64,000 nt of DNA, from the NCBI GenBank assembly GCA_038030265.1, contig CM075943.1, forward strand, positions 4,278,001-4,342,000, written 5' to 3'. The notes below the pieces were generated by a model. The model saw nothing but the letters and a program-made list of their open reading frames with translations, searched no databases and was not told the origin of the DNA. The stretch comes from Corythucha ciliata. Lineage: Eukaryota > Arthropoda > Insecta > Hemiptera > Tingidae. Each line of letters starts with the position of its first letter. Within the stretch, counting starts at the first letter, position 1. This document shows positions 1 to 11,302 of the stretch, one piece after another. Position numbers and translations under genes: made by a program.

Positions 1-27
1 AAAGAAGACGTCCCAACCGCAGCTTTA

Positions 28-548
28 ATGGAAATTCTACAAAAATTATCAACGAAACCAGAAAATCTTCCACAAGTAACTCCGACGAAACGCCTGAATC
101 TTTCGAAAATCAAGTCGGACTTCGTTTTAGAAGAGTTTGACGGCAAAAGTGTGGAAGTTGGAAAATGGTTAAATTATTTTCTTCGCGAATGTGACCGTTG
201 CCAGGTAATTAATTCGGAAGACAAAATTCTAATTTTACGCTTATTTATGGGGGGAATTGCTAAAAATTGGTATGCTTCGACATTAGTCGAATTAGGAATG
301 AACAGCAGTTCCACGGATTAGGAAAATAAAATGAGGGAAGCGTTTAAAGAACAAGGATGGAAAAAAATTAGAGAGGCCTACACTTTTAGATATCTAGGAG
401 GTTCATACGTAGATTATGCTATTCGAAAAAAAAATACCTTTTACAGGAACAAGAGCACGCCATAGATAAAAGCGTTCAAATAAATCTTATAGTTATTGGC
501 CTACCAGTTAATGTACAGGATAAAATAGATCGTTCAAAAGTTACGACA
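28..548 (+). pseudogene. Gag N-terminal half of the Gypsy element, broken
   Basis: An ATG at 28 opens 97 codons ending in TAG at 319-321. The motif W-L-N-Y-F-x-R-E-C followed by a hydrophobic LRLFMGG block matches the capsid region of the related element at 21.4-22.3 kb (WITTLEMEC, IRLFIEG). The coding sense continues past the stop (KMREAFKEQGW) and then changes frame in an A-run near 427-435 before joining the next open frame. Whether base 28 is the true start is unknown because the element is cut by the window edge. Gag forms the virus-like particle that packages element RNA. Confidence 0.7.
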
Positions 549-1532
549 ATGGAGGAACTATTAAGTGAGCTTAGGAAATTGGAACCTTCATTCCCCTCAT
601 CACAAAAAACACCCCCAAATCAGGAAATGCTAATAAAAAAGACCTCTCCACAAAATAATTTTAATGAGAAGAAAAAGCCCTGCTATATTTGTAATAAATT
701 AGGCTATCCCGAGAGGTTCCACCCTGAAGCACTATGTAGAAACCGCTTCTACATCTCTCTCGGACCAAAAAAACTAAGTTTGCTGCCACTAATTACTCTC
801 GGGGTCATTGTGAATAAGAAAAGAAAATGCACTGGAATTTACGATTCCGGTTCCAATATAAGTTTTATTACATTAAAATGTGTGAAAAATTTGCAACTAA
901 AACTCCAAGATAATAAAATGACCTTTCGAACTATTGGTGGCAGGCACGGTTTTGCAGGGTGTGTGAACCTTACATTAAAAATCAAGAATATCGAAAAAGA
1001 CGTACAGATGTTTGTTGTTAAAGATGAAAACTTCAAATATGACGTACTATTAGGACTAGACTTAATTGTCAAGTTCTATCTGAACTTGAACTGTAGATTG
1101 AATGTATATCAGACTCCCACTCTGCTAGACGAAAAAAAAGTAAATACGAGACACTATGTTCAGAATTCTGAAGGCATGGAAGACTTTGAAGTAAATTACA
1201 ATGAGGGCATAGATGTGGACAAGTTTGAAGCAAAGGTGGATCACCTAGACGATACAAAAAAGAAGGAAATCGACAAGTTGATAAACAAATTTAAGGGAAT
1301 ATTTGCAAAAGACAAAGATTTAGGAAGAGTAAAAGATTATGAGGCTCATATAAAACTTTTAGAACATAAGTTTGTCTCAAGAAAACCATATCAATGTAGC
1401 ATCCCAGACCAACAAGAAATTGAAGATCAGATATCCCAGTTACTAAAAGCAGACTTGATCGAGGAGTCCACCTCGCCATTTGCTTCGCCTGTAACACTGG
1501 CTTACAAAAGAGAAGAAAAGAAAAAAAAATAG
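549..1532 (+). pseudogene. Gag C-terminus, protease and start of RT (Gypsy)
   Basis: One 327-codon frame runs from the end of Gag into Pol. Residues 45-63 hold a Cys/His finger (C45, C48, H58, C63) with unusually wide spacing, following the motif CYICNKLG. The retropepsin site is Y-D-S-G-S-N at 98-103, a DSG variant of the usual DTG, and a G-L-D-L-I flap-like motif comes later. From about residue 270 the frame enters the RT fingers (RKPYQCSIPDQQEIE, then EESTSPFASPVTLAYKR). It ends in a run of lysine codons at an A-rich tract near 1520-1531, beyond which RT continues in another frame. Gag and Pol share one frame here, as in many Gypsy lineages. Confidence 0.8.
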
Positions 1533-2490
1533 ATTATGTATCGATTTCTGAGAGTTAAATCGTTTAGTTGTTCCCGAACCAAAACCATTCCCCTTAATTG
1601 AAGAACTAATTGCGAAAACCAGGGGTTGCCGTTGGTTCACAGCGCTTGACATAAATTCTGCCTTCTGGTCGATACCTATTCGCCTAAAGGATCGTTACAA
1701 AACCGCTTTCGTAACTCAAGAAGGCCACTGGCAATGGAAAGTCCTTCCATTCGGATTAAAGACATCTCCGGTAATTTTTCAACGAATTCCAACTAATATT
1801 TTGAGGCGAAACAACTTGAAAGAATTTTCAATCTGTTATATGGACGACATATTAGTTTTTTCAAAAACATTCGAGGAACATCTCAAACATTTGACACAAT
1901 TATTAGAAGCTATTTGCAAGGAAGGGTTTCGGCTAAAACTTACAAAATGCACATTTGCAAAAGATGAAGTGAAATATCTAGGTCACCTCCTTTCAGAAAA
2001 CACAGTCCGACCCCTTTGGGGTGATAACATGAAAGCCATTCAAAACTTCCCAATACCACAATCAAGAAAAAACGTGCGCCAGTTCCTAGGAAAAGTGAAT
2101 TTCTACCATAAGTATATCGCAAATAGCTCAACTATGTTGGAACCGCTTCACAACTTGCTCAGAAACAATACAGACTTCAATTGGACAGAACAGTGCCAGG
2201 AGAGTTTCGACAAGGCAAAGCGAGCTCTCTGCTCCCAACCTGGTTTGGCAATTTTCGACCCAAAGCTAAGAATAATTATCGAAACTGATGCAAGTGGGGA
2301 TGGATTAGGGGCGGTAATGAAACAAATTCAGGAAAATGGTGAAATAAAACCAGTCGCTTATTTTTCGAAAAAACTAAAAGACTATCAAAAGAAAAAAAAA
2401 GGCAATATACTTGGAATGTCTTGCAATGAAAGAAGCCATAAAATTCTGGCAGCACTGGTTGGTCGGGTCAAGCTTCGAAATAATAACTGA
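1533..2490 (+). pseudogene. Reverse transcriptase and RNase H start (Gypsy)
   Basis: After an A-run shift the RT palm is readable, interrupted by a TGA at 1548-1550 where the family has an arginine codon. The block WFTALDINSAFWSIPI carries the first catalytic aspartate, and Y-M-D-D lies at 1837-1848. The connection domain (QFLGKVNFYHKYIA) and the RNase H start (ETDASGDGLGAVMK) follow. A second A-run near 2391-2400 shifts the frame again. The palm, thumb and RNase H order matches Ty3/Gypsy Pol. The copy cannot make a complete enzyme. Confidence 0.85.
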
Positions 2491-3124
2491 CCACAAACCT
2501 CTTGAAAACCTAAAAATCAACTCGAGGTCCGATGAAGAATTGGGGGACATGTTACTTTTCCTGTCACAATTTGATTTCAGCGTCACATATCGCCCCGGAT
2601 CAAATAATATACAAGCAGATTCTTTGTCCAGAAATCCAGTCCTCGAAGAATTCGAGATTCCAGAGGAATTCATTAGGACAGTCCATTTTGTAAGCTTATC
2701 AGAGATTAAACTTGATCAAACTAACCATTCCATGGAAATTCAAAAAATTAAAAAGCAAATAAAAGACAATGATATTGTTTATAAAATAAGCAATGATTCC
2801 AAAAAGATAATAATATCTGATGAGCTAGCAGAAGAGCTTATTGGAAAAATCCATAAAGAATATGGACACATAGGATCCGCCCACTTTATACACAAAATTC
2901 GTCAATCCTATTATACGAAAAATTTAGATTCGAAAGTAAAGAACTATTGTCAGAAATGCGAAATTTGCATGAAGAACAAAACTAGACAGCCCAACACCTA
3001 CGGATTTTTATCCCAATTGGGTCCCGCCAGGGAACCTTTTGAGATAGTCTCTCTGGACACGATAGGAGGGTTTGCAGGGAACCGGTCATCAAAACGATAT
3101 CTTCACTTGCTTGTGGACCATTGA
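2411..3124 (+). pseudogene. RNase H C-terminus and integrase N-terminal half (Gypsy)
   Basis: This frame resumes RNase H at AMKEAIKFW, continues with ITDHKPLENL, and ends the domain at ADSLSRNPV. The integrase zinc domain has H-x4-H (GHIGSAHF) and C-x2-C-x2-C (CQKCEIC). The first catalytic aspartate is in SLDTIGG. A TGA near 3122 ends the frame just after LLVDH, where the related element at 19 kb reads on with LLVDHFTRFAF. Confidence 0.85.
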
Positions 3125-3829
3125 TACGCATTTATTTCTACTTCTAAACACCAAACGGCAGGTGAATTTGTAAAACTAATCAAAAAGGTTCATGACAAAC
3201 ACACAATACGAACTCTACTGACAGACCAATACTCAGGAATTAATTCAGTTGAATTTAAAAACTACTTGAAAAAAGAAAAAATTAATCTAATATTCACTAC
3301 CGTCCATAACCCCTCATCAAACGGCTTGAACGAAAGACTTAACCAAACATTAGTGAACAGAATTCGCTGCAAAATAAACGAAACCCATAGTAGAGCATGG
3401 TCTCGGGTGGCTGAAGAATGTGTGCAGGAGTACAATTCTACAGATCACTCTGTAACCACTTTCAGCCCTGAATACTTATTGTTTGGGAAAACGTCACCCA
3501 TAGTACCCACGTCCCTTGAACCCCAAACGAATCTTACTCGGGATCGGGAAATAGCTTTTGCAAATACAGTGAAAAATCATAATTACAACAAGCAACTGTA
3601 CGACAGAAAAAGAAAACATCATGACTTCAAAGAGGGTGACTTTGTATACGTTGAACATGCTTCAAAAATTAACAGAAACAAATTGGAAGAAATCAGGATT
3701 GTTCCTTTACGAATAATAAGAAAAATATCAAACTCTATTTTCGAGCTCGATACTGGTCACCGAAAAAAAGAATCGAACATGTTCCACATCTCGAAACTGG
3801 TGCTTGTCCCCGAGGGTCGGGGGATATAA
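3125..3829 (+). pseudogene. Integrase catalytic core and C-terminus (Gypsy)
   Basis: After the TGA the core continues in the same sense with TDQYSG (second Asp) and NGLNERLNQ (catalytic Glu), so all three DDE residues are still encoded. The C-terminal part (DFVYVEHASKINRNKLEE, then ELDTGHRKKESNMFHISKL) resembles the chromatin- or DNA-binding tail of Gypsy integrases. Pol ends at TAA 3827-3829. The overlap with the minus-strand element at 18.3-19.4 kb is strong and continuous. Confidence 0.85.
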
Positions 3830-4122
3830 ACAAGTTTATCAAATCTCCCAATTGAGCTTTGTACTTTATCCACCTTCTCCTTTATAACATAGCTCCTAGT
3901 TGTTTTCTCGTCACTTCATGTCATGTCCTTAGTGTGAACGTAGCAGTTAAACTCTCGCTGTATAAAAAGGCTTTTTGTTTCGATTCGTTTCAGGTAGGAA
4001 ACCCATCTGTGTTCGTAATATTTAATATCATTTGTAAATATTGTAATCTTCTATGAATAATAAATCGTTTCAGAACGCATCATTCAAGCCTTTCCGGCCG
4101 TTCACGCTGATACATTTTCAAA
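3830..4122 (+). repeat. Probable 3' LTR of the Gypsy element
   Basis: A purine-rich tract (GGGTCGGGGGA) lies at the end of pol. The next 290 bases hold a TATAAAAAGG box near 3959 and an AATAAA signal near 4059, about 100 bases apart, as in an LTR U3-R-U5. The boundaries are uncertain because the partner LTR is outside the window. Confidence 0.5.
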
Positions 4123-4601
4123 GTATTTTACCCACCCCTGTTCTTTGCTAAGCGAAATGAGAAAAAAATGGTAATTCGTAGCTAAAATTGATAAAATTTT
4201 CAATTTTGTGCTATATTTAAGAAAAACCACTAATTCGCGGCAAAAATTAAGGTACAGCGCTAATCCACAGCTAAAATTAAAATATCAACACAAATTTGCG
4301 GCTTAAATTTAGATTCGGCGCTGATTTTCGGCCAACATTAGGAAAACCTGCTTTTGCTAAAATTTCAAAAATGCCAGTCGCGTCTAAAGTTTGAAAAAAA
4401 AACAGAGTTGCGATGTCAAGGACAAAATTGAGAAAAAATCGCTAACTCAAGGTGGAAAGGAGGCTCTTTTACGGCTAAATTTTAGAGAAAACGCTAGTGT
4501 ACAGTTCTTGGGGCAAGTCCACGACTGAAATTAAGAACAATCGGTAATTCGTAGCTTACAGCTTGACAATAACCAATCATTGGCTGGAAATTTGCGGTTT
4601 C
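4123..4601 (+). repeat. Degenerate minisatellite, about 30-bp unit
   Basis: Loosely tandem copies of a purine-rich motif, best written TTCGCGGCTAAAATTGAGAA and followed by AAACGCTAA. Units vary in length and drift heavily. The same array recurs at 4.9-5.8, 5.9-6.0, 23.9-24.75, 31.1-33.5, 63.8-64.0 kb and, inverted, at 36.3-36.7 and 42.05-42.39 kb. No coding signal. Confidence 0.8.
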
Positions 4602-5863
4602 CAGTGGCGGATCTACGGGGAGGGTTTTGGGGGTTTAACCCCCCCCCCGCCCACTAAGAAGATGGCGTCTGCCAAAAATTTGTTGATAATCATTCCAGAG
4701 ATTAATTGTCTTCTAATACCTTGCACATACCAAAGGGCGACTGTTGAAGGGGGATCTGCACATGCAGAATGATGATTTCTCGATGAATGGGCGATGTCGT
4801 GATGGTGAGGCCACCATTCATTGTTTGGGGGGGGGCACCAAAAAGCATAAATAGATGGGAAAAAGTGGATTTTTAGGTTTCAAAGCGATGATTAGCGGCA
4901 AATATTGAGAACAAGCGATCATTTGCCTCTTAAATTAGGAAAAACACACCAATTCGAGATATCTGAAGGCAACTTCGCGGACAAACCAGAGAAAAAACGC
5001 CAACTCCAAATTCCTATAGGCCTTAAAGGCAGAATAAATTGAGAAAGCGTTCTAATGTGCTACTCTTTGGGCAAGTACGCTGGAGAACGTTGAAAAAAAC
5101 GCTAATATCAAATAGCGGCTTCTAGAGGTAGCAGAAAAGTGTTGACTCATAGTTGAAAACGAAAATCATTAATTCGTGACTGAAAATGAAAAAAATCACT
5201 AATATGTGGCGAAAATTGAGATAAAGCTGAAGTCCATCGCTCACCTGGCTCAACAATTAATTTTTGAAAACGCAAAATTAGTGGTTTTCTCCAGGCAACA
5301 ACAGAAAAAAGCGTAATTGAGAAAAATCACTAATTCACGGCTAAAACTTAGAATATCCACTAATTCCGGCCTAAAATTGAAGTACAACGCTCATTCACAA
5401 CTAAAATGGAGAAATAAGCCAATTCGCGGAACAAATCGAGAAAATTGGCTAAAATTGAGGAAACGCGGTAATTCGTGGCTAAAATTGAGAAATAATTTGC
5501 GGCTTAAAAATTGAGAAAACGCTTAGATCGCGTTAAAAATTGAGAAAAAAGGCTAATTCACGGATACAAGTGATAGAAAAGTCACTTATTCACGGCTAAA
5601 ACTGAGACAAACTGCTAATTCCCGTCTAAAATTGATGTAAAATTACATTTGCAACTAAAACAAAGATAATTGAATATTTAATTTACGGCTAATTTTGGCA
5701 GAAAGCGCTTATCAGCAGCAACAAAAATTAGGGAAAACCGCTAATTCATGGTTAAATATGAGAAAAAGCCAATTATTGGTTCGTATAGAGGCTGAAACTC
5801 AGGAAAAAAGTGAGAGATTCATGGTAGAACCACTCCCAAGTTAAAATCCTAGATCCGCCACTG
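4602..5863. mobile_element. Non-autonomous TIR DNA transposon, hAT-like, filled with minisatellite
   Basis: The left end CAGTGGCGGATCTA at 4602 is repeated inverted at the right end (5850-5863), giving a 14-bp perfect terminal inverted repeat. The flanking bases GCGGTTTC (4594-4601 and 5864-5871) form an exact 8-bp target duplication, the hallmark of hAT superfamily insertions, and hAT ends often begin CAG. The 1,262-bp interior has no transposase. It holds G-runs near 4630 and 4830, and from about 4880 on the same degenerate minisatellite that also surrounds the element. It must have been moved by a transposase supplied elsewhere. Confidence 0.8.
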
Positions 5864-5871
5864 GCGGTTTC

Positions 5872-6010
5872 AATAGGCAATTTCACGACTATAGATGAGA
5901 AAAAGAGCAAATTCATGACTAGAGGTGAGAAAATGCGTCAATTATGGGCTGATATTGATTAAAAATTAGTACATGGTTAAATTTGAGATAAAGCGCTAAA
6001 TATTAGTTCA
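5872..6010 (+). repeat. Minisatellite resuming after the hAT-like element
   Basis: The array interrupted at 4601 continues to the right of the target duplication with motifs such as GGCTGATATTGA and CATGGCTAAA. Confidence 0.6.
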
Positions 6011-6199
6011 TGGCTAAACAGAGACTTCGTGGTTACCCCGACGCGGTGCAGATGGCAACGGAGTTGGCAGAACCCTGTGATAAGCCCTACCACTGTCCTC
6101 AGGTCTCTCCGGCTAAGTCGGAGCAGTTTGCTTGTAAGCCTCCTGTGCACGATCCTTCGACCATGCGCTTACTCTACAGGTGTCCATCCAGTCTCTGCC

Positions 6200-6345
6200 A
6201 GTTGTAGAGCCTCCTGGGCGCTAAGCGCTAACCCACTTGGCTATCGCTACTAGAGTCCTCTCCTTGGCCAAGGATTCCACCTCCTCGTTCACCTTGTGGC
6301 CCATTAAAGGCTTACATTGTTCTCTTGGACCAGTAGACAAGGTTT
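6200..6345 (-). pseudogene. Possible RNase H fragment of a LINE
   Basis: On the minus strand this stretch reads GHKVNEEVESLAKE, which resembles the conserved GHxGxxGNExADxLAK block at the end of retrotransposon RNase H. It lies just downstream of the clearer LINE fragment at 6.35-7.01 kb, in the same orientation. The frame is short and broken, and no other RNase H motif is clear. It could be part of the same decayed copy or a separate fragment. Confidence 0.35.
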
Positions 6346-6349
6346 GGCC

Positions 6350-7010
6350 GCAGTTTTTTTTGGAGGGGGGGGGGATGCCGTCCCGGCCAAGCTGAGTCCG
6401 GTGACGCCAAGGCAACCAATTGGGCCCCTACATCATACCCAGCGGGTCTGGAACTCGGAGGGGCTAGCATGGCTCTTCAAACCTCCTTACCCTCCCCAGA
6501 AACTCCAGTACTCGGACCCCCTGAGCCCTGGTGAATTCAAGGTCGGTCAACCTGTCCCTCCCAAATACTGCAAAACTCGCTGCCGCAAACCCCTCACACT
6601 CCCTCACTAAGTGACCCGTTGTCTCCACCTCCACTCCACACCTCTAACATGTTGGGTCCCCTATTAGTCTTTAGTCCCATCATGTGCAAGTGTCTGCTGA
6701 AAAGTGCCCTGTAAATATTCCTACTATCTTTCTAGTTTGCTTTCGTCCTAACCCTACCAACCACTTTGTCGTGTTGGCATCATACTTTTTAATACCCTCT
6801 TTCGCTTGTCTGCAGTGGTTTTCTGCCTTCCACCGTGCCTGGGCTTCCACTTTCGCCCAAACACGGATTTCACTGAGTCCTACTTCCTTTGCTACCTCCA
6901 CCACTGGTTCTGGGCCGACATATTCTGTCATGGCCCTCTTCTTGGTCAGTTCGCCTGCTTTCTCATTCCTCAGGGGAGCCAGCATGACCTGGTACCCACC
7001 CTAATGTAAC
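6350..7010 (-). mobile_element. 3' fragment of an RNase H-type LINE
   Basis: The minus-strand frame 6985-6680 reads NEKAGELTKK, then REIRVWA-like and CRQAKEGI blocks, and ends at LVGLGRKQTRKIVGIFTGHF. It aligns with the minus-strand LINE at 62.75-63.04 kb (CRQAKLGF, LLGLKRVKLRRILGMYTGHY), so both belong to one family. That block is the end of RNase H plus the zinc region that closes ORF2 in RNase H-bearing LINEs. The sequence at 6415-6500 also matches the 3' region at 62.55-62.64 kb. The 5' part is missing. A G/T-rich run at 6353-6374 marks the probable 3' end. Confidence 0.7.
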
Positions 7011-7204
7011 CGTGTTACCCTCCGTAAGCAGTGTCTATATACTAGCTCTACAGCCCCCCACCGCCCTCGACTTGACCACCAGCCTGGGAATGGCCCCGAG
7101 GGCGGCTCGGCTGTCCGATTATATCGTTATTCGCTTATTTGCCACGCGCGAAAAGTACCGATACGTCCACGATATATCCGGAGCGCCCGACGAAAAAATG
7201 AGAC

Positions 7205-7725
7205 ATTAACTAGCGAGGCTTGACTTATCGAACGTGTCTCAGCCCTGATCGATTTTGTACTAATTCTACGTCCTTAATAACCCACTTGCGCATAAAAGCA
7301 CCGTCCTTTTCAGAATTGGGGCTGGCCACACCAATGAGTCCTTGCTCCAATCCACACATCTCCATTTGGAGCTGTATTTTACCCATTAATTTCGGCGCTA
7401 CAACTCCATGGCCATCGATGTAGGCCCTGGCAGTTTTGTCGCTTGTGGGGCATTTCACTTACCACAAAATCAGAGCCTACAGCGTCTGGTGAGGCACCGA
7501 ATACCAGAACATCCGGACGCAGAATAAACCCTGATTCCCTCAAGCGAAGTTTTAATTTTTTTTGCAACTGCTTTAACCACCAGTTTCTCCAGAGCTCTTG
7601 CTCTCATCATAATATTTTGTTCACTAAAGCTCCATCCTCTGTGTTACAACGGGAAGCCTCATAAATGACCGAAGCCGTTATTCGTCCATATCTGAAGAAA
7701 AGGTGAAACACAATTTCGCCTCGGC
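7205..7725 (-). pseudogene. YqaJ-type (lambda-exonuclease-like) nuclease relic
   Basis: Read on the minus strand, three blocks of the YqaJ/PD-(D/E)XK nuclease domain occur in order: RITAS followed by YEASRCNTEDGALVNKIL, the catalytic GASPDAV with FVV, and KCPTSDKTA then GQIQLQMEMCG-like sequence (here GKIQLQMEMCGLEQGL) and VASPN. The domain digests DNA 5'-3'. Eukaryotic copies are commonly carried by mobile elements. The copy is dead: two adjacent in-frame stops lie near 7610, and a short deletion at about 7455 shifts the frame exactly where the catalytic Glu before VKCP is expected. No transposase is seen beside it. Confidence 0.75.
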
Positions 7726-10700
7726 AGCTGGCGGTCGGAAAGAGTGCATTTCATTTCCTATACGGATACCCTAAGCCGTCCCAGAATTTATAGTTTTGAT
7801 ACCATAATTTGTTTCATTAATGTTTGACCCTCCTGTTTGCTGCCGATTTGATTGAACGGAACTTCTTCTCTTATTGTCACCCCCTCTCTTCAACAATGTC
7901 GAAAAGTTTCGGTGGTTTTCGAAAGGCTTTGTTATAATAAATTTTTGCGCCGAATTTTAGGATAAACTTGTGTATTTTGTAAACATTTTCGAATTGGATC
8001 CCCTAATGTAACCCCCTCGTGAGCGCTGGTTAACAAAATTGAATTTGAAGGGCTTTAAAAATGGAAGAAGAGAAAACGAAGAAGATTGTCGTTGATGAAA
8101 GAAACAACAGCAAATATTGATAACCGTGGAAGATTCGCTGTTGTCGCTTTTTCTAAATCTTTTCTGGCCATTTTTTAAAAGCAAGCGAAATATTCGACAT
8201 AAAACCACTTGCAAAATCCTAAGTGAAGTCACATGACACAATCACAACAAACGTTGAACCTATCTGTCAGTGTGTCTCACTCAACACCTTGAGTTGGCCA
8301 TCACCACGGTGTAACAACTTCAGGGCGGGGATAAATGATGAATTAGGCAGATGAACGTCCTGCGCAACTGAAGTCGTTTCAAACAGGGAGAAATTTTTTG
8401 GACATTCGAAAAATCATTTAAAATAAACGTTTTTTCGGAAAATTAACTTCACGTAGTCTCTTAGGATAGCAAGTGCTATCATTGGTGTGAATTTCAAAAA
8501 TTATGTTAGTTCCTAGGTAGCTAGTTACGTCACGACTATGGCTCCACCCCCCGCTCACTCAGATGACCAGGTGAGATGAGCGATCACCGCAGGCTTCACA
8601 TTGGCCATACACGCCTGATCCTCGGGCACTGGCGGCGTATTGGTGAGAAAGCCTCGTCTGTGGCCTGCGTGTATAGATGAGAGTTATCCGTAGAGCATTA
8701 TTATAATGACAGAATGCCGTGCTCTAATTTAGGGAATAATTGAGCGAATAACCCAGTTTCTGAGAGAAGCCGATCTGATTAGGAAGTGCAGCCCTGCGGG
8801 TAGCACGTAATATAGCAATGTTCGTTAGGTTTATCCATTTCTATGTATATTTCGTTTGTATGCTTTGGTTACTGTGTATTTTTGTGTCCGTACGTGTGTA
8901 TCTGTGATGTATGTATTAGCGGAAAAATCTTCTTTACACTCACAAATCAGGGCGACGAGGGGCGTTTTTTAATAGATGTTTGCTTACGAAAATTATGCGT
9001 TTCAGTGGCTTCACTACTGAGCATAAAATGAAAGTAGAAAACATTCGTAACCACTCGCTTTTGGTCTTCACGACTGTTTGAAACCCAGATATTTTGCTGC
9101 TGGGATGTTGCTTTAAACGCTTCTTCACACCCGGGGAGGCACATATTATATCAAAAGCCCCCCACCCCACCAGGCTTGTTGTCCAAACTTAATAGAAGAG
9201 GGGGATTTTTACTTCGATTTGATTTTGTTGTATTTGCTCTACTTTTCGCTTTTAACAAGTTAAAAGCGGGCAACCGCGTGAAAACGCACCGTCTCTCCTC
9301 GTCAAGCTCTCTCGTACCACCCTCAGGGACTTCTATAATGTTTGAATGTCGACAGCTACACCAATGGCAAAGTGGGAAAATAGAAGCAATAAACAAATTA
9401 ATCTCTTGAGATTTTTTCAACCGATGAGGCTATTTTTGCCTAAATTATTGAAATAGTTCATGTTTAGTTCTCTAGCGTACAATTTGAATAATTAATTAAC
9501 AACGGTGACTGTATGTACCTTATTCTATGCTAAGTCTGTCAAGTCACTATAATAGGGTGCCCCATCAGCCAAAGCCGTGAATTGTCATTGGCCCAAGAGG
9601 ACGCGCACATTGAACAAACAATCGAAGAACGTGTTGGTTTTTCCTGTTTCGACGAGGACCGTTATTCCTTCGTGCATGTTTCCGAGTAATCAAATTGCCG
9701 TGTTAATCCAAGCAGTACGTGGGGCAAGACTATACGATACAATCGGGGGGAAACCTCCACTATCAACCCTAGAAAGAGCTTCCCAGTCTTTTTTTTTTTT
9801 TTTTTTTTGTTATAAAATATCCAACTTGAACGGTTTAAACGTGTATGAGTGATGAATACTTAATTGCATGACATCGTGGATAACAATGTAAACGTTCAGA
9901 TTTAGACTCAATTTTCCTTTCTGGTGGATAGGCAGTTGCTGGCGTATCCTGTCGGCCGGCTCCTAATATTTATTTTACTGGCAGTTTTCTCTTTCATATT
10001 TTTTTTTTCTTCTTTCACTTCTCTTCAAATCATTCCCCCGGGCATCGTCTTCAACCGGTGAAGGTTTAAAAAGTAAAAATGAATTCTTCAAATCAAGGTC
10101 GTAACTGAGGGTATTTTCTCTTTGAAACTGTCCCTGGAGTACCCTTCAATGTTGTATTGTGCATTTTAATGACTACTTTTTATACTGTAGTCGTGAGCAT
10201 AAGCACGTTAAAACTTTGTCTCTTGCGACAGATGTTTCCCTTTGTCGCAAAATAATTGAATTACAAGGGACTTGGTTCCCTCTCTTAATAATGCGGAATA
10301 GCCAGCAAAATGTGAAATATTCAAAAACAAGTATGAAATGGAAATTTTTGTACTCTGGATTATCAGTCAGTTTCTGAATTTAGGATTAGGAATACTAAAA
10401 TCAACAATCAAAGTTGCTGACAAATGCAAATTGGCTAATTCGATATATTATCGATTTATACTATATACTCTTGTTCACGAACGGAAAACTCGTAATGAAA
10501 GGCTTCCAATAAATTCGAAATGTGTCCCTCAAAGTCGGATTTTTTCATTAAATTAAGCTCTAATGGCATCTCCACCGTAATTTTCTTCAAGTTAAGGCCT
10601 CGTTTACCTCGGCCTCGTTCGCTGTTTCTTTTTTATTTCAAAGAAATCTAATTAAGAAGAGTTTAATTTTCTACTTTCACAAGACAATCTTCAGGTTAAA

Positions 10701-11155
10701 AAAACATTTTTTTTGTAATTTATCATTTTTAGTCCAGCCAAATTGGACAAAAAATGCACTAGCGGTTTGTTTAAAGAATTCCCTGGATGGTGTGGGGGGG
10801 GGGCACTCATGCTCGTTAGCACAAACTCAAGTTAGGCTTGAGTCCGCACGACCAAGCCGTCTCGAAAAAAATTGCCTACCCTTCATGGGTGACATTCATC
10901 AACCGTTTTTGTTTTTTGTCTATTTGTTTTGTCTAAATCATTTAGCGAGAAAAACATAACACGGCCATTTTTTACTTTTTTTCGGGGTTTTACATCAGCC
11001 TTTTCAGTGCTGAGTTTTTTTGTCGTAGAAACGAACTCAAAAGGCTTCTACTTTCGTGATGATAAAGTCACTAAAACCGAAGAAATATTCAAGTAGAAGG
11101 TCCCATCCCTGAAATTTGCCCAAATACGCAGGGCAGGGACTTTTAATAATACACG
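7726..11155. other. Non-coding stretch, no gene recognised
   Basis: About 3.4 kb of AT-rich sequence with no convincing coding region on either strand. Short open frames such as 9151-9420 (-) have no recognisable motif. There is a T-run of about 22 at 9788, a G-run near 10795, and generally unique-looking sequence. Decayed repeats cannot be excluded. Confidence 0.5.
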
Positions 11156-11302
11156 TAACGGGTTTCGATGTCACGTTGATAAAATTGATCCAAGAACTGG
11201 TAGAAACTTTTTATTTCGATTTTCTCCAAAGACTGTTTTTATTAATTCATATGAACAAAATATGATGAAAACAAAAAGATGACGCCACAAATAGCCCCCT
11301 AC
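11156..11302 (-). repeat. 3' LTR of the CsRn1-type element
   Basis: 147 bp, the same as 15278-15424 except for four substitutions (about 97% alike). On the element strand it starts GTAGGGGGC and ends CCCGTTA. Confidence 0.9.

Larger units (their letters stand above)
1..4122 (+). mobile_element. Decayed Ty3/Gypsy LTR retrotransposon, 5' part outside the window
   Basis: The order is gag, zinc finger, protease, reverse transcriptase, RNase H, integrase, then a probable 3' LTR, all on the plus strand, so this is a Metaviridae-type element. The 5' LTR and start of gag lie before base 1. The frame is broken at least five times: a stop at 319-321, shifts in A-runs near 430, 1525 and 2395, a TGA at 1548-1550 and a TGA near 3122. 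It is therefore a dead copy. The closest relative in this window is the minus-strand element at 16.3-22.4 kb: the integrase cores share long near-identical blocks such as NGLNERLNQTLVNRIRC. No env frame follows integrase here. Confidence 0.9.

Noticed and set aside
6683..7009. Plus-strand open frames over the LINE fragment
   Set aside because: They are shadows of the minus-strand frame, which aligns with the LINE at 62.7-63.0 kb.
9151..9420. 89-codon minus-strand frame
   Set aside because: No domain, no signal and no relatives in the window; length expected by chance.
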